This document shows, one piece after another, positions 1 through 10,518 of a stretch of 64,000 nucleotides of DNA (position 1 is the stretch's first letter; the number at the start of each line of letters is the position of its first letter). The notes beneath the pieces are model-generated. The model did no database searches, was not told where the DNA came from, and was given only the letters and a program-made list of their open reading frames with translations. The DNA is from Burkholderia pyrrocinia (GTDB lineage: Bacteria; Pseudomonadota; Gammaproteobacteria; Burkholderiales; Burkholderiaceae). A program made the position numbers and the translations under genes. Where the stretch lies: the NCBI RefSeq assembly GCF_001028665.1, contig NZ_CP011504.1, positions 186,001 through 250,000 of the forward strand, written 5' to 3'.

Positions 1-1
1 C

Positions 2-841
2 GCGGCGCCGTCGATGACGCTCACGGCGATCACGGCCGCGTACAACAAGGTGGTGACGGACAACGTCGCGAAGGTGATCAACGTGTCGCTCGGCGTGTGC
101 GAATCGTCCGCAAACAGCACCGGCTCGCAGGCGACCGACGACGCCATCTTCAAGCAGGCGGTCGCGCAGGGGCAGACCTTCTCCGTCTCCGCGGGCGACC
201 ATGGCGCGTACGAATGCGCGAGCGGCACGCCGTCGCGCTCGACCTACACGGTGAGCGAACCGGCGACGTCGCCGTACGTGATCGCGGTGGGCGGCACGAC
301 GCTGTTCACCAACACGTCGACCAACGCGTACAACAGCGAGATCGTCTGGAACGATCCGAGCTGGCAGCCGGGCACCGTGTGGTCGACGGGCGGCGGATAC
401 AGCAAGTACGAGGCCGCGCCGTCGTGGCAATCGTCGACCCTCACCGGGTCGACCAAGCGCGCGCTGCCGGACGTCGGCTTCGACGCCGACCTGCGCACCG
501 GCGCGATTCTGGTGGTGAACGGCCAGACGTCCGACACGCTGTGGGGCTCGGGCTACCTGAACAACGAAGGCGGTACGAGCCTCGCCGCGCCGATCTTCAC
601 CGGCATCTGGGCGCGACTGCAGTCGGCGAACAACAACGCGCTCGGGTTCCCCGCGTCGAGCATCTACAAGTACTTTCCGTCCAACGCGGCGCTGCTGCAC
701 GACGTCACGTCCGGCAACAACGGCAGCGGCACCTACGGCTACAAGGCAAAGGCCGGCTGGGACGCAACGACGGGCTTCGGCAGCGTGAACATCTCGAAGC
801 TGAACGCGTTCATCCAGAGCACGTCGGATTTCGCGCGCTGA
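2..841 (+). CDS. Sedolisin-type (S53) serine-carboxyl protease, C-terminal part
   Basis: The 5' end lies outside the window; the frame is open from base 2 to the TGA at 839-841, giving about 279 residues. Counting from the first internal Met (base 14), the sedolisin signatures are clear. The oxyanion Asp lies in SAGDHG (Asp62). The nucleophile Ser189 is in EGGTSLAAPIF. The C-terminal calcium site is HDVTSG followed by GWDATTGFGS (Asp230, Asp250). The catalytic Glu/Asp pair and the pro-domain must lie upstream. Sedolisins are secreted, acid-acting endopeptidases made as self-cleaving proenzymes, so this is probably an exported protease. A hairpin terminator follows at 911-946. The family call is secure; the substrate is unknown. 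Confidence 0.9.
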   Translation, partial: AAPSMTLTAITAAYNKVVTDNVAKVINVSLGVCESSANSTGSQATDDAIFKQAVAQGQTFSVSAGDHGAYECASGTPSRSTYTVSEPATSPYVIAVGGTTLFTNTSTNAYNSEIVWNDPSWQPGTVWSTGGGYSKYEAAPSWQSSTLTGSTKRALPDVGFDADLRTGAILVVNGQTSDTLWGSGYLNNEGGTSLAAPIFTGIWARLQSANNNALGFPASSIYKYFPSNAALLHDVTSGNNGSGTYGYKAKAGWDATTGFGSVNISKLNAFIQSTSDFAR

Positions 842-910
842 TGGATCGATGACCGACGCGGTTCCGGGTGCGCGCCGTTTCGTGCGCCCGGAACTGCATG
901 CAACTGCGTA

Positions 911-946
911 AAAAACCCGCGAAGGCTGCGAAGCCCTCGCGGGTTT
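911..946. terminator. Bidirectional intrinsic terminator
   Basis: A GC-rich stem (AACCCGCGA paired with TCGCGGGTT) is flanked by an A-run on the left and a T-run on the right. It can therefore stop the protease gene on the plus strand and the convergent flavoprotein gene on the minus strand. A very similar hairpin follows the tRNA gene at 7737-7774. Confidence 0.75.
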
Positions 947-1010
947 TCTGCATTCCGCGTACGCCGCGCGCCGCCGCCTCCTGCGAAGCCTCCCGGTCTT
1001 GCCGCGGTAC

Positions 1011-1667
1011 TCAATCGGCCCAGTTCCGGACGTAGTCCGGCACGGGCACGCCGCCGTTTCCGTCGGCATGAACCGGCGTACCGCGCGTCGTCTTCAGCGG
1101 CAGGATCCCCGCCCACACGGCGAGCGCGAGATCTTCCTCCTTGTCGGAAGGCAGCGAATCGCTGACTTTCACGGCCGCCTCCGCAAGAGAAGTCCGCAGC
1201 ACGCTGGTTGCGTTGATTTCCTTCGAATTGCCCGGTCGCGCTTCATGCTTGCGGCCCGCGGCGATCTTGTCCATGAAGGCATCCAGCGCCGCGAGTTTTG
1301 CCGCGCTGCCGTCCACCACGTCGAACTGCCCGTAGATCACCGCCGATCGATAATTCATCGAATGACTGAAGGCCGACTTGGCCAGCACGAGCCCATCCAG
1401 CAGCGTAATCGCCACGGACGCCTGCGCGCCCGCAGACAACGCCTTGATCATCCGGCTCCCGTTGGATCCGTGAATATAGAGATCATCGCCCCTTCTCCAG
1501 TGCGCGGTCGGGATGCAGTGCGTGTCCCGTCCGTCGCCGAACGCGATGTGACAGACGTACGCATCGTCCACGATGCGGTGGAGCATCGTGCGATCGTGAT
1601 TCGCCAGTTCGGGCAGGCGGCGAATGGTGGTACGGGATGTGGGAGAGCTCAGGGTCTGGTCGTTCAT
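1011..1667 (-). CDS. Pyridoxamine 5'-phosphate oxidase-family flavin-binding protein
   Basis: This 218-residue protein has the split-barrel FMN-binding fold of the PNPOx-like group (Pyridox_ox_2 type). Recognisable blocks are RIVDDAYVCHIAFGDG near the N-terminus, IPTAHWRRGDDLYIHG, and SVAITLLDGLVLAKSAFSHS followed by NYRSAVIYG. Such proteins bind FMN or a related cofactor and are usually of unknown substrate. The ATG at 1667 is preceded by AGGAAA at good spacing. The gene is divergent from a MocR/PdxR-type regulator across a 327-base region. That arrangement is common for this pair and suggests the regulator controls it in response to pyridoxal phosphate or a related amine. Not enough is visible to call true PdxH activity. 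Confidence 0.8.
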   Translation of the reverse strand: MNDQTLSSPTSRTTIRRLPELANHDRTMLHRIVDDAYVCHIAFGDGRDTHCIPTAHWRRGDDLYIHGSNGSRMIKALSAGAQASVAITLLDGLVLAKSAFSHSMNYRSAVIYGQFDVVDGSAAKLAALDAFMDKIAAGRKHEARPGNSKEINATSVLRTSLAEAAVKVSDSLPSDKEEDLALAVWAGILPLKTTRGTPVHADGNGGVPVPDYVRNWAD

Positions 1668-1994
1668 GTTTCGTTTTCCTGTTCGCGCGCCACCTGGCGC
1701 GCATCGATCGGCCCGCGCTTCCGCAAGACACGGATATCCGGTCGAATATATCTATGTACTGCGAAATGAATCGCATCGGAATCGCACGATATCGAAGCGT
1801 GGGCAACCGGTCGATCGACTCGTCGACAGTCGCTCGCCAAATCGATCAAAATACGCGATTGCAACGATCGTCCGACGTACCGGCAAGCCGCTGCGAATCG
1901 CCCGGCACGGGCCTGCGCCGCGAGAACGTGAACAATACGATGTGCGTTGATTCTTAAAAAGAACCAGCCCAAGGAAAATTTCTGGAACCAGCCT
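1668..1994. promoter_or_regulatory. Divergent promoter region between flavoprotein and MocR regulator
   Basis: This 327-base stretch holds no credible gene and must contain both divergent promoters and the regulator's binding site. It is more AT-rich than its surroundings around 1738-1770. I could not fix a -35/-10 pair or a clear repeated operator by eye. Confidence 0.45.
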
Positions 1995-3461
1995 ATGGAT
2001 CTCGCGCTGCTCATCTCGTCGCTTTCCAGGCAGGACGGCACGACAAGACACAGCCAGCAGGAAGCCCTGTACCGGAGCCTGCGCAGCATGCTGCTGGACG
2101 GGCAGATTCCGCCCCGCACGCGGCTCGTGTCGACGCGCGTGCTCGCGGCGGAACTGGGCATCGCGCGCAACTCCGCGGTCTATGCGTACGAGCGTCTTGC
2201 CGAGGAGGGCTTCGTGGCGGCCACGCGCAACGGCACGATCACGCTGTGGGACGGATGCGGCCGATCGAGCGCCGGGAATGACGGCAGCCCGGCCCCGGTT
2301 CACCTGTCCGAGCGCGTGCACGGCCTGGAGAACGCCCATCCCGAACCCGAGCGCATGCTGCCGTTCGTCCCCGGTCTCCCGTCGCTCGACGAATTCCCCG
2401 TCGCCCAGTGGCGCCGTTGCATCGAGCGCGCGTGGAAAGCCGTCAAACCCGCCCAGCTCGCGTATGGGCCGGTCGAAGGGCTGCCCGAATTGCGGCGCGC
2501 CGTGGCCGCCTACATCCGCATCTCGCGAGGCGTGCGCTGCGAGACCGGCCAGGTATTCATCACCGACGGCACGCAGAGCAGCCTCGAGCTGTGTGCGCGC
2601 ATGCTCGCGAATCCCGGCGAATTCGGCTGGCTCGAGAACCCCTGCTATAACGGCGCCCGGACGGCATTCCGCTCGACCGGCCTGAATATCGTGCCGATCG
2701 AGGTCGACCACGAAGGCATGGCGCCGACCGCCGAACAGTGGCGCAACAAGCCGCCCCGGCTGATCTATACGACGCCGTCACACCAATACCCGCTCGGCGC
2801 GCTGATGAGCCCGCGGCGACGCGCGGCACTCGTCGAGCACGCACGTGCATGCGGTGCGTGGATCATCGAGGACGACTACGACAGCGAGTTCCGCCATGGC
2901 GGCCAGCCGCTCCCGGCGATCCAGGGCCTGGATGCCGACGCGCCGGTCTGCTATCTCGGCACATTCAGCAAGACGATGTTTCCCGCCCTCCGGCTCGGCT
3001 TCATGGTGGTGCCGCCGGTCCTGGTCGACCGCTTCACCCGAACGCTGCGCGAACTCGTCCATCGCGGCCATTCGGCCGATCAACTGGCGATGGCCGAATT
3101 CATCGACACCGGCCTCTTTGCGCGCCACCTGCGCCGGATGAGAGCGCTGTACGCCGAGCGGCGCAGCAGCCTCGAAGCGGCCCTTGCCCGCCACCTCGGC
3201 ACCGCGTTGAGCGTTCGGGAGAGCCCGGGCGGCATGCATCTGTCGGCGGATCTCGCGCTGCCGCTGCACGACACCGAAGTCGCGCGCGCCGCGTCCGCGC
3301 ATGGCCTGCTGCTTCAGCCGCTGAGCAGCTACGCCGTCGGCGACGGCCGCCGATACAACGGCTTCGTGCTCGGATATTCCGGCCTAAGCGACGCGACGAT
3401 CGCGACAGCAACGAGGCAGTTCGCTGGCGTCATCGAAAAACTCAGCCGCACGCGGAGCTGA
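1995..3461 (+). CDS. MocR/PdxR-type GntR regulator fused to an aminotransferase-like domain
   Basis: The 488-residue protein has an N-terminal GntR winged helix (about residues 20-85, with LAAELGIARNSAVYAYERL as the recognition region). A linker leads to a fold-type-I aminotransferase domain. The PLP-binding lysine is visible as Lys326 in LGTFSKTMFPALRLGF, and the cofactor-contacting Asp is in EDDYDSEF (about 292-299). The family consists of PLP-sensing transcription factors rather than working transaminases. A longer reading from TTG at 1947 is possible, but neither start has a strong ribosome-binding site and the ATG begins the usual family N-terminus. It is divergent from the PNPOx-like gene, which is its probable target. 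Confidence 0.88.
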   Translation: MDLALLISSLSRQDGTTRHSQQEALYRSLRSMLLDGQIPPRTRLVSTRVLAAELGIARNSAVYAYERLAEEGFVAATRNGTITLWDGCGRSSAGNDGSPAPVHLSERVHGLENAHPEPERMLPFVPGLPSLDEFPVAQWRRCIERAWKAVKPAQLAYGPVEGLPELRRAVAAYIRISRGVRCETGQVFITDGTQSSLELCARMLANPGEFGWLENPCYNGARTAFRSTGLNIVPIEVDHEGMAPTAEQWRNKPPRLIYTTPSHQYPLGALMSPRRRAALVEHARACGAWIIEDDYDSEFRHGGQPLPAIQGLDADAPVCYLGTFSKTMFPALRLGFMVVPPVLVDRFTRTLRELVHRGHSADQLAMAEFIDTGLFARHLRRMRALYAERRSSLEAALARHLGTALSVRESPGGMHLSADLALPLHDTEVARAASAHGLLLQPLSSYAVGDGRRYNGFVLGYSGLSDATIATATRQFAGVIEKLSRTRS

Positions 3462-3483
3462 ACGCAGCACGCCGCATCGTCGC

Positions 3484-5028
3484 TCACAGTTGCGATTCGA
3501 TCGGAAACAACCCGAGAAACCAGACTTCCATCCGGCGCGCAGCCGAAACTTCCGGTTCGTGGTCGAGCTCGGTGACCGTCCCGTCCGAATCGGTCTGAAC
3601 CCACTTGAGCTGCCCTTTCCCCGCCGGATCGGTCCTCGGCTCGACACGCCACGCGATCCGATCGAGTCGGGATTCCAGATCGTTTGCAACCTGCGACGCA
3701 ATCGCCGGACTCTCGCAGTAAACGCCGATCTCCGTATTGAGGTTCAGCGAGCGCGGGTCGAGGTTCATCGACCCGATGAAAATGCTCTTGTGGTCGAACA
3801 CGTAGGTCTTCGCATGCAGCGACGCTCGCGACGATCCGATGATGACCTGCTTCGAAATACTCTTGTCGCCCGACGGCCGCCGTTCGTAAAGCCGGACGCC
3901 GGCCGCCACGAGATCGCTTCGGTAGCCACGGTAGCCGGCATGCACGGCCGCCACGTCGGTCGACGCGAGCGAATTGGTCAGCACCGTCACGCGCACGCCG
4001 CGCGCCGAGAGCGCGCGCAGCCGCTCGACGACGGCCTTGCCCGGCACGAAGTACGGCGACACGATCAGCAGGTCATGTTCGGGCTGCAATGCGAGCGCGC
4101 GCAACTGCGGCATCAGGTGCCCGTCGCGGTTGTTCGGCGAATGCGCGATCTTCGACGGGTCGTCGTACAGCACCGTCGCGCGCCCCCACGACAATTCCGT
4201 GCCCTGCCCATGAACGATCCGGTCGAGCCGTTGCCTCGCTTCGAGCACATACGGATTGTCCTCCATCGCCCTCAGGTAGTCGCGTAACCGCTCGCGCTCG
4301 CGGTCCAGCCCACCCGGCGCCGCTTCGTGCCCCACCAGTGCGTCGATCGGATACGCATACGGGGAATTCCAGAACGTATCGAATTCCGTCGAGATGTCCT
4401 TCACGACCGGACCGTGGACGACGACATCGAGATCGCCGAACTCCAGCATCGACGATGCGCCGAAGTATTCGTCGCCGATATTGCGGCCGCCGACGATCGC
4501 CGCCTGGTTGTCCGCGATCATCGCCTTGTTGTGCATGCGCCGGTTGACGCGCGAGAACTCGAACACCGTGCCGATCTTCTTGAACGTGCGCGTAGCAACC
4601 GGATTGAACAGCCGGATCTCGATGTTCGGATGCGAGCTGATCTCGAGCAGCTTGCGGTCGTCGGCGTTCGTGCCGAGATCGTCGAGCAGCGCGCGGACGC
4701 GCACGCCGCGATCGGCCGCGCGAATGATCGCGTCGGCCAGTTCATGCCCGGTCAGGTCGTCGTGCCAGATGTAGTACTGAAGATCCAGCGACCGGTCCGC
4801 GCGATCGGCAAGCAGCACGCGCGCATCCAGCGCATCGACCGGATCGGTCAGCAGATGAAACGCGTCAAGCCCCGGATGCATGCCGGCCTGCTGTCGAAAC
4901 GCGACGCCCAGCCGCGTGTTTTCCGTGTCGGCGAACGCATGCGTCGGCGCGCGGTCGGCCTGCGGCGGCAGGCTCGCGCACGCAACGAGCGCCAGCAACG
5001 AAAGAATCGCACCCCACGAACGCAGCAT
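3484..5028 (-). CDS. Phospholipase D-family lipoprotein (cardiolipin synthase-like)
   Basis: The product has about 514 residues. It begins with a lipoprotein signal peptide, MLRSWGAILSLLALVACASL, whose lipobox LVAC puts the lipidated cysteine at position 17. Two HKD phospholipase-D motifs are intact: HNKAMIADN (His166), followed by GGRNIGDEYFG, and HAKTYVFDHKSIFIGSMN (His405). The family includes cardiolipin synthases (ClsC type) and phosphatidyltransferases acting on the membrane surface. The start was placed at ATG 5028 because the signal peptide begins there; an in-frame ATG at 5034 would add two residues. The upstream open frame to 5637 has no homology-like character. The transferred substrate cannot be read from sequence. 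Confidence 0.87.
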   Translation of the reverse strand: MLRSWGAILSLLALVACASLPPQADRAPTHAFADTENTRLGVAFRQQAGMHPGLDAFHLLTDPVDALDARVLLADRADRSLDLQYYIWHDDLTGHELADAIIRAADRGVRVRALLDDLGTNADDRKLLEISSHPNIEIRLFNPVATRTFKKIGTVFEFSRVNRRMHNKAMIADNQAAIVGGRNIGDEYFGASSMLEFGDLDVVVHGPVVKDISTEFDTFWNSPYAYPIDALVGHEAAPGGLDRERERLRDYLRAMEDNPYVLEARQRLDRIVHGQGTELSWGRATVLYDDPSKIAHSPNNRDGHLMPQLRALALQPEHDLLIVSPYFVPGKAVVERLRALSARGVRVTVLTNSLASTDVAAVHAGYRGYRSDLVAAGVRLYERRPSGDKSISKQVIIGSSRASLHAKTYVFDHKSIFIGSMNLDPRSLNLNTEIGVYCESPAIASQVANDLESRLDRIAWRVEPRTDPAGKGQLKWVQTDSDGTVTELDHEPEVSAARRMEVWFLGLFPIESQL

Positions 5029-5034
5029 GATCAT

Positions 5035-5728
5035 GATGATCGTCGCCACTCCCCGGCGAAGTATGTTTATTCTGGCCGCCGGATGGATCGCGGGGCTCGA
5101 CGGCTGACCGGGCGCCCGACAGGCATCGCGCGCGGACCGTGCCGCGCCACAGCATACTTCGATTGCCATCGGGACGGCATCCTCTCCGTGTTTTCCCGGT
5201 GACGGTGTTCTGAAGACGCGCGACATGCCGCTGCTGCTTGCGGCGGAAACGCTCGCACCGACATTCAGGGTGGAAATCGATGCGAGCACACACAGTGCCC
5301 GCCGTCGAGCGCGGCCATGGCCTATCTCGGGATCGGCTTTCCGCTCGGATCTCGGTCCGAGCCGAAACAGATAGCGTATCGGCAAGCCTCTTCCCTCGAC
5401 GGCCCCCGACGCACGCCGTCCGTGAAGCATGCGAACGCGTCCTTCGACCTCAGGTTGAGCGCATTCGAATGTCCTGTCGGTCGGCTGGCGTACACGCGCA
5501 CCAGGCCGCCGACGCCGTGTTCGCCGTAACGGACGCCCGCAGGCAGCGCGATGCTCAAGTTGCCGAAGCCGGCGCGTACGACGCCCCGGACGGCGCGCAA
5601 TCGGATGAAAACCAAGCGTTCGGGACCGAACAGACATGCGGCGCGAATAGCCGCATTGGTGAGAGGCGAGCCGGCCCTGTCAGTCAGACCAACACTGCCG
5701 CTACACGTCGACTCCCCGCCGAATCCTC
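5035..5728. other. Gene-poor region, no convincing CDS
   Basis: About 690 bases separate the lipoprotein gene from the next gene. Open frames here have Arg/Pro/Ser-rich shadow-like translations with no domain signature. I see no tRNA-like fold, long repeat or strong terminator. Confidence 0.5.
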
Positions 5729-5741
5729 AAGGAGATCCCTC

Positions 5742-6170
5742 ATGAAAACATCCGCGTCCTTAATGCTTGCGTTCCTTCTAAGCGCCACGTTAGTCGGAAT
5801 CACCCCGGTTGCAGCCGACGACAACCTTCCTCCGATGCAGCACACCGATCAGGTTACCTATATGTCGGGCGGCATCGGGCTCGATCAATCGGTCGCCATC
5901 AAGGGGGCCATGCGCGACTACGCGCTCGTGCTCACCTTCGTCCGCCGGGCCCGAAGCGGGAACGAATACTTGTCCGACGTACTGATGACCATCACGGACA
6001 TGAAAGGCAATACGGTCCTGGAGACGCCGTCTGACGGCCCGTTCATGCTGGCCAATCTGAAGAACGGTCGTTATGCGATCAACGCCAGCTACAACGGCCA
6101 ATCCGAGCAATACATCGTGGAAGTTTCGGCATCCCGGCACGCGCGCCATACGTTCATCTGGTTCATGTAG
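5742..6170 (+). CDS. Secreted protein of unknown function with a carboxypeptidase-regulatory-like core
   Basis: The 142-residue product starts at an ATG preceded by an excellent AAGGAGAT site (5729-5736). Residues 1-25 form a signal peptide (hydrophobic LMLAFLLSATLVGITPVAA), so the mature protein is periplasmic or exported. The rest is a small beta-rich domain (VLMTITDMKGNTVLETPSDG, LKNGRYAINASYNGQSEQYI). It resembles the carboxypeptidase regulatory-like fold seen in many small envelope proteins of beta-proteobacteria. No catalytic residues are apparent. The extension of the reading frame upstream to 5238 is ignored because only the internal start has a ribosome-binding site and signal peptide. 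Confidence 0.75.
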   Translation: MKTSASLMLAFLLSATLVGITPVAADDNLPPMQHTDQVTYMSGGIGLDQSVAIKGAMRDYALVLTFVRRARSGNEYLSDVLMTITDMKGNTVLETPSDGPFMLANLKNGRYAINASYNGQSEQYIVEVSASRHARHTFIWFM

Positions 6171-6483
6171 ACATGAGCCCCCGCCCCTCTGCGCACGGGA
6201 ATGTTCCAGTCGATTCGGTATTCTGATCCGCGTCGATCCAACAGACCGATGTCCGATCCGGCGCACACTCTGTACGCTTTCGTACCGCGTCGGCCGCCCG
6301 TTGCCGGTACCGTGTAAGCATGCCGGAATCCGTCACGACGAAACGCCAGACTGTGGCACCACGCGCATAAACGGGATCGGTACGAATCGCTCGGCATCCA
6401 CGGGCGAGCGACTGGACGCCACCGCACGGCACGCGGTTCAGCCGGATCATCGACATGCCGCGCATCGATCTGACGAGAACATC
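6171..6483. other. Intergenic region without recognised features
   Basis: These 313 bases hold no credible gene, terminator or repeat. They presumably carry the promoter of the PRC-barrel gene. Confidence 0.4.
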
Positions 6484-7305
6484 ATGCTACGAAGCATCAA
6501 GGAATTACACGGAAGCGCGGTCCGCGCGAAGGACGGCGACATCGGACACGTCATTCAAGCCTACTTCGACGACGACAACTGGTGCATCCGCTACCTCGTC
6601 GTCGAGACGGGCGACTGGCTGCACGAGAGGCTGGTGCTCATCTCGCCCTATTCCGTCAAACACACCGACTCCCGATCCAGCACGCTGCATGTCGACCTGA
6701 CGCGCCATCAGGTAGCAGACAGTCCGGATCTGGACACACACAAGCCGGTATCCCGCCAACACGAGATCGAATACCTGCGTTACTACCATTACCCGCCCTA
6801 CTGGGGTGGCCCGAACCTGTGGGGCATGGACGCATACCCTGCGTTCAATTCTGCCGCGCTGTCGCAAGATCTCGAGGCTGGCAATCCGCTGCCCACCCGC
6901 GCAACGCCGGCCGACGCGCCGGCAGATACGCCGACGGATACGCATCTCCGCGGCACCGGCAAGGTCAAGGGTTATCGGCTCGAAGCCACGGCCGGACGCA
7001 TCGGCCGCGTGTCCGACTTCATCTACGACGATGAAGCCTGGGTGATCCGCTACCTCGCAATCCGTACGCGGAACTGGTGGTTGACCAACAAGGAAGTCCT
7101 GATCGCGACGCACTGGCTCGACCGGGTGGACTGGGCCACGGAAACGGTATCGACCGCGCTCAACCGCGACTCGATTCGCCAGAGCCCCGAATACGACGAT
7201 TCGCAGCCCGTCTATCGAAGCGACGAGATTGTGCTGCACCAGTTCTACGGCAAGCACGGCTACTGGTTGAATGCCGAATCGTCCACGGCCCGCAGTACGC
7301 TTTGA
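6484..7305 (+). CDS. Protein with two PRC-barrel domains
   Basis: The 273-residue protein contains two copies of a PRC-barrel-like unit. The first spans about residues 1-90 (LHGSAVRAKDGDIGHVIQAYFDDDNWCIRYLVVETG). The second spans about 155-250 (GTGKVKGYRLEATAGRIG, then YDDEAWVIRYLAIRTRNW). The two share the pattern G..GrV.D...DD..W.IRYLvv.T..W. An aromatic, proline-rich linker (YYHYPPYWGGPNLWGMDAYP) joins them. PRC-barrels mediate protein or RNA contacts; in this soluble form they are common in soil bacteria and are often linked to stress responses. There is no enzymatic motif. The start is the ATG at 6484, where the domain begins. Confidence 0.8.
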   Translation: MLRSIKELHGSAVRAKDGDIGHVIQAYFDDDNWCIRYLVVETGDWLHERLVLISPYSVKHTDSRSSTLHVDLTRHQVADSPDLDTHKPVSRQHEIEYLRYYHYPPYWGGPNLWGMDAYPAFNSAALSQDLEAGNPLPTRATPADAPADTPTDTHLRGTGKVKGYRLEATAGRIGRVSDFIYDDEAWVIRYLAIRTRNWWLTNKEVLIATHWLDRVDWATETVSTALNRDSIRQSPEYDDSQPVYRSDEIVLHQFYGKHGYWLNAESSTARSTL

Positions 7306-7391
7306 TGCTGCGGCGTCGGACTGCGTGAAACCCTGCAACCTTCACGCTCGTCCGTCCTGAATGCCTTGTCGGTTCGTACCGGAGAAGTTCC

Positions 7392-7646
7392 ATGTCCGCT
7401 TTCATGCCCGTGATCTCGGCCACGCAATTCATCGAACTGGTCAATCAGCGCCTGCCCTCGCATCACGTATTCAAGGCCGGGATGCGCGTGTTTCTCGTGA
7501 GGCCGGCATCCGCCGACGCCGATGCGACCGAATTCGACTATTCACCGAGGACGCGCCGGACGAGCGGCGTGGTCATCCATGTCGTCGATCATGTGAAATC
7601 CCAATTCCTGGTCGAGCCGGACCTGAGGCTGGCCGGCTCCGGGTAG
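7392..7646 (+). CDS. Small hypothetical protein
   Basis: An 84-residue product starts at an ATG preceded by GGAGAAG at ideal spacing (7381-7387). I do not recognise a family. It is soluble, with an N-terminal helix-like stretch (ATQFIELVNQRLPSHHVF) and a beta-like core (GMRVFLVRP, SGVVIHVVDHVKSQFLVEP). The good ribosome-binding site and non-shadow composition support a real gene. It lies 86 bases after the PRC-barrel gene and could be cotranscribed. Confidence 0.55.
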   Translation: MSAFMPVISATQFIELVNQRLPSHHVFKAGMRVFLVRPASADADATEFDYSPRTRRTSGVVIHVVDHVKSQFLVEPDLRLAGSG

Positions 7647-7736
7647 CGCCGTGCGATGCGCCCGCAGCGTCGACACGCTGCTGGACGCAACCCCATCCTC
7701 CTGGCTGCCGACAGACTCCCCTGCACGCCCCGAGAA

Positions 7737-7774
7737 ACAAAAAACCCGCGAAGCCTTGCGGCTATCGCGGGTTG
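7737..7774 (-). terminator. Intrinsic terminator of the tRNA-Ile2 gene
   Basis: Read on the minus strand, a stem of AACCCGCGA and TCGCGGGTT closes a GCC/GGC-extended loop and is followed by TTTTTTGTTT. It lies about 35 bases beyond the 3' CCA of the tRNA. Confidence 0.8.
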
Positions 7775-7807
7775 GCGGCATTCCATGGAACACCATGGAA
7801 GCGAATG

Positions 7808-7883
7808 TGGTGGGCCCGGCGGGGTTCGAACCCGCGACCAATCGATTATGAGTCGACTGCTCTAACCGCTGAGCTACAAGCCC
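7808..7883 (-). tRNA. ileX: tRNA-Ile2 (anticodon CAT, lysidine-modified)
   Basis: The 76-base minus-strand sequence folds as a cloverleaf. It has a 7-bp acceptor stem GGGCTTG/CGGGCCC with two G-U pairs and a D-arm GCTC/GAGC. The anticodon arm is GTCGA, CTCATAA, TCGAT with anticodon CAT, and the T-arm is GCGGG, TTCGAAC, CCCGC. CCA is encoded. A CAT anticodon could mean methionine. However, the anticodon-arm and variable region (GACTCATAATCG, TTGGTCGC) match the E. coli ileX tRNA as I know it, and ileX also lies beside rpoD there. I therefore call it the AUA-reading isoleucine tRNA whose C34 is converted to lysidine by TilS. Confidence 0.92.
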
Positions 7884-8012
7884 TGATGAGATACGAAGCG
7901 TGCTACACGCAGCCCCGGCAACGAAGCCGGGCCGGCATTGTAACAACAAAGGAGACAAACGCCACCGGCATCACGCAGATGCCGGCGGCGTTCGCAGGAG
8001 AGACGCTGGAAA

Positions 8013-10430
<2,418 letters not shown>

Positions 10431-10476
10431 CGCGATTCTCGCCTCTGCTTGGAAAACAAACCGCTGGAAACCTTAT

Positions 10477-10482
10477 ATTATA
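10477..10482 (-). promoter_or_regulatory. Candidate -10 element of an rpoD promoter
   Basis: A perfect TATAAT lies on the minus strand in the 88-base dnaG-rpoD gap, about 47 bases before the rpoD start. The best -35 at 17-base spacing (TTAGAG, 10500-10505) is poor, so this is a modest call. It would allow rpoD to be transcribed apart from dnaG. Confidence 0.5.
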
Positions 10483-10518
10483 GCACGCTGGGGAGCCCTC
10501 TCTAAGCGCCCCGGCCGC

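Noticed and set aside
3484..5637. Longer 717-codon reading of the phospholipase-D gene
   Set aside because: The signal peptide with lipobox begins at 5028. The extra N-terminus is Arg-rich and would bury the export signal.
7808..7883. tRNA with CAT anticodon considered as tRNA-Met
   Set aside because: The anticodon arm, variable-region sequence and linkage to rpoD match the ileX type of tRNA-Ile2 rather than initiator or elongator Met.
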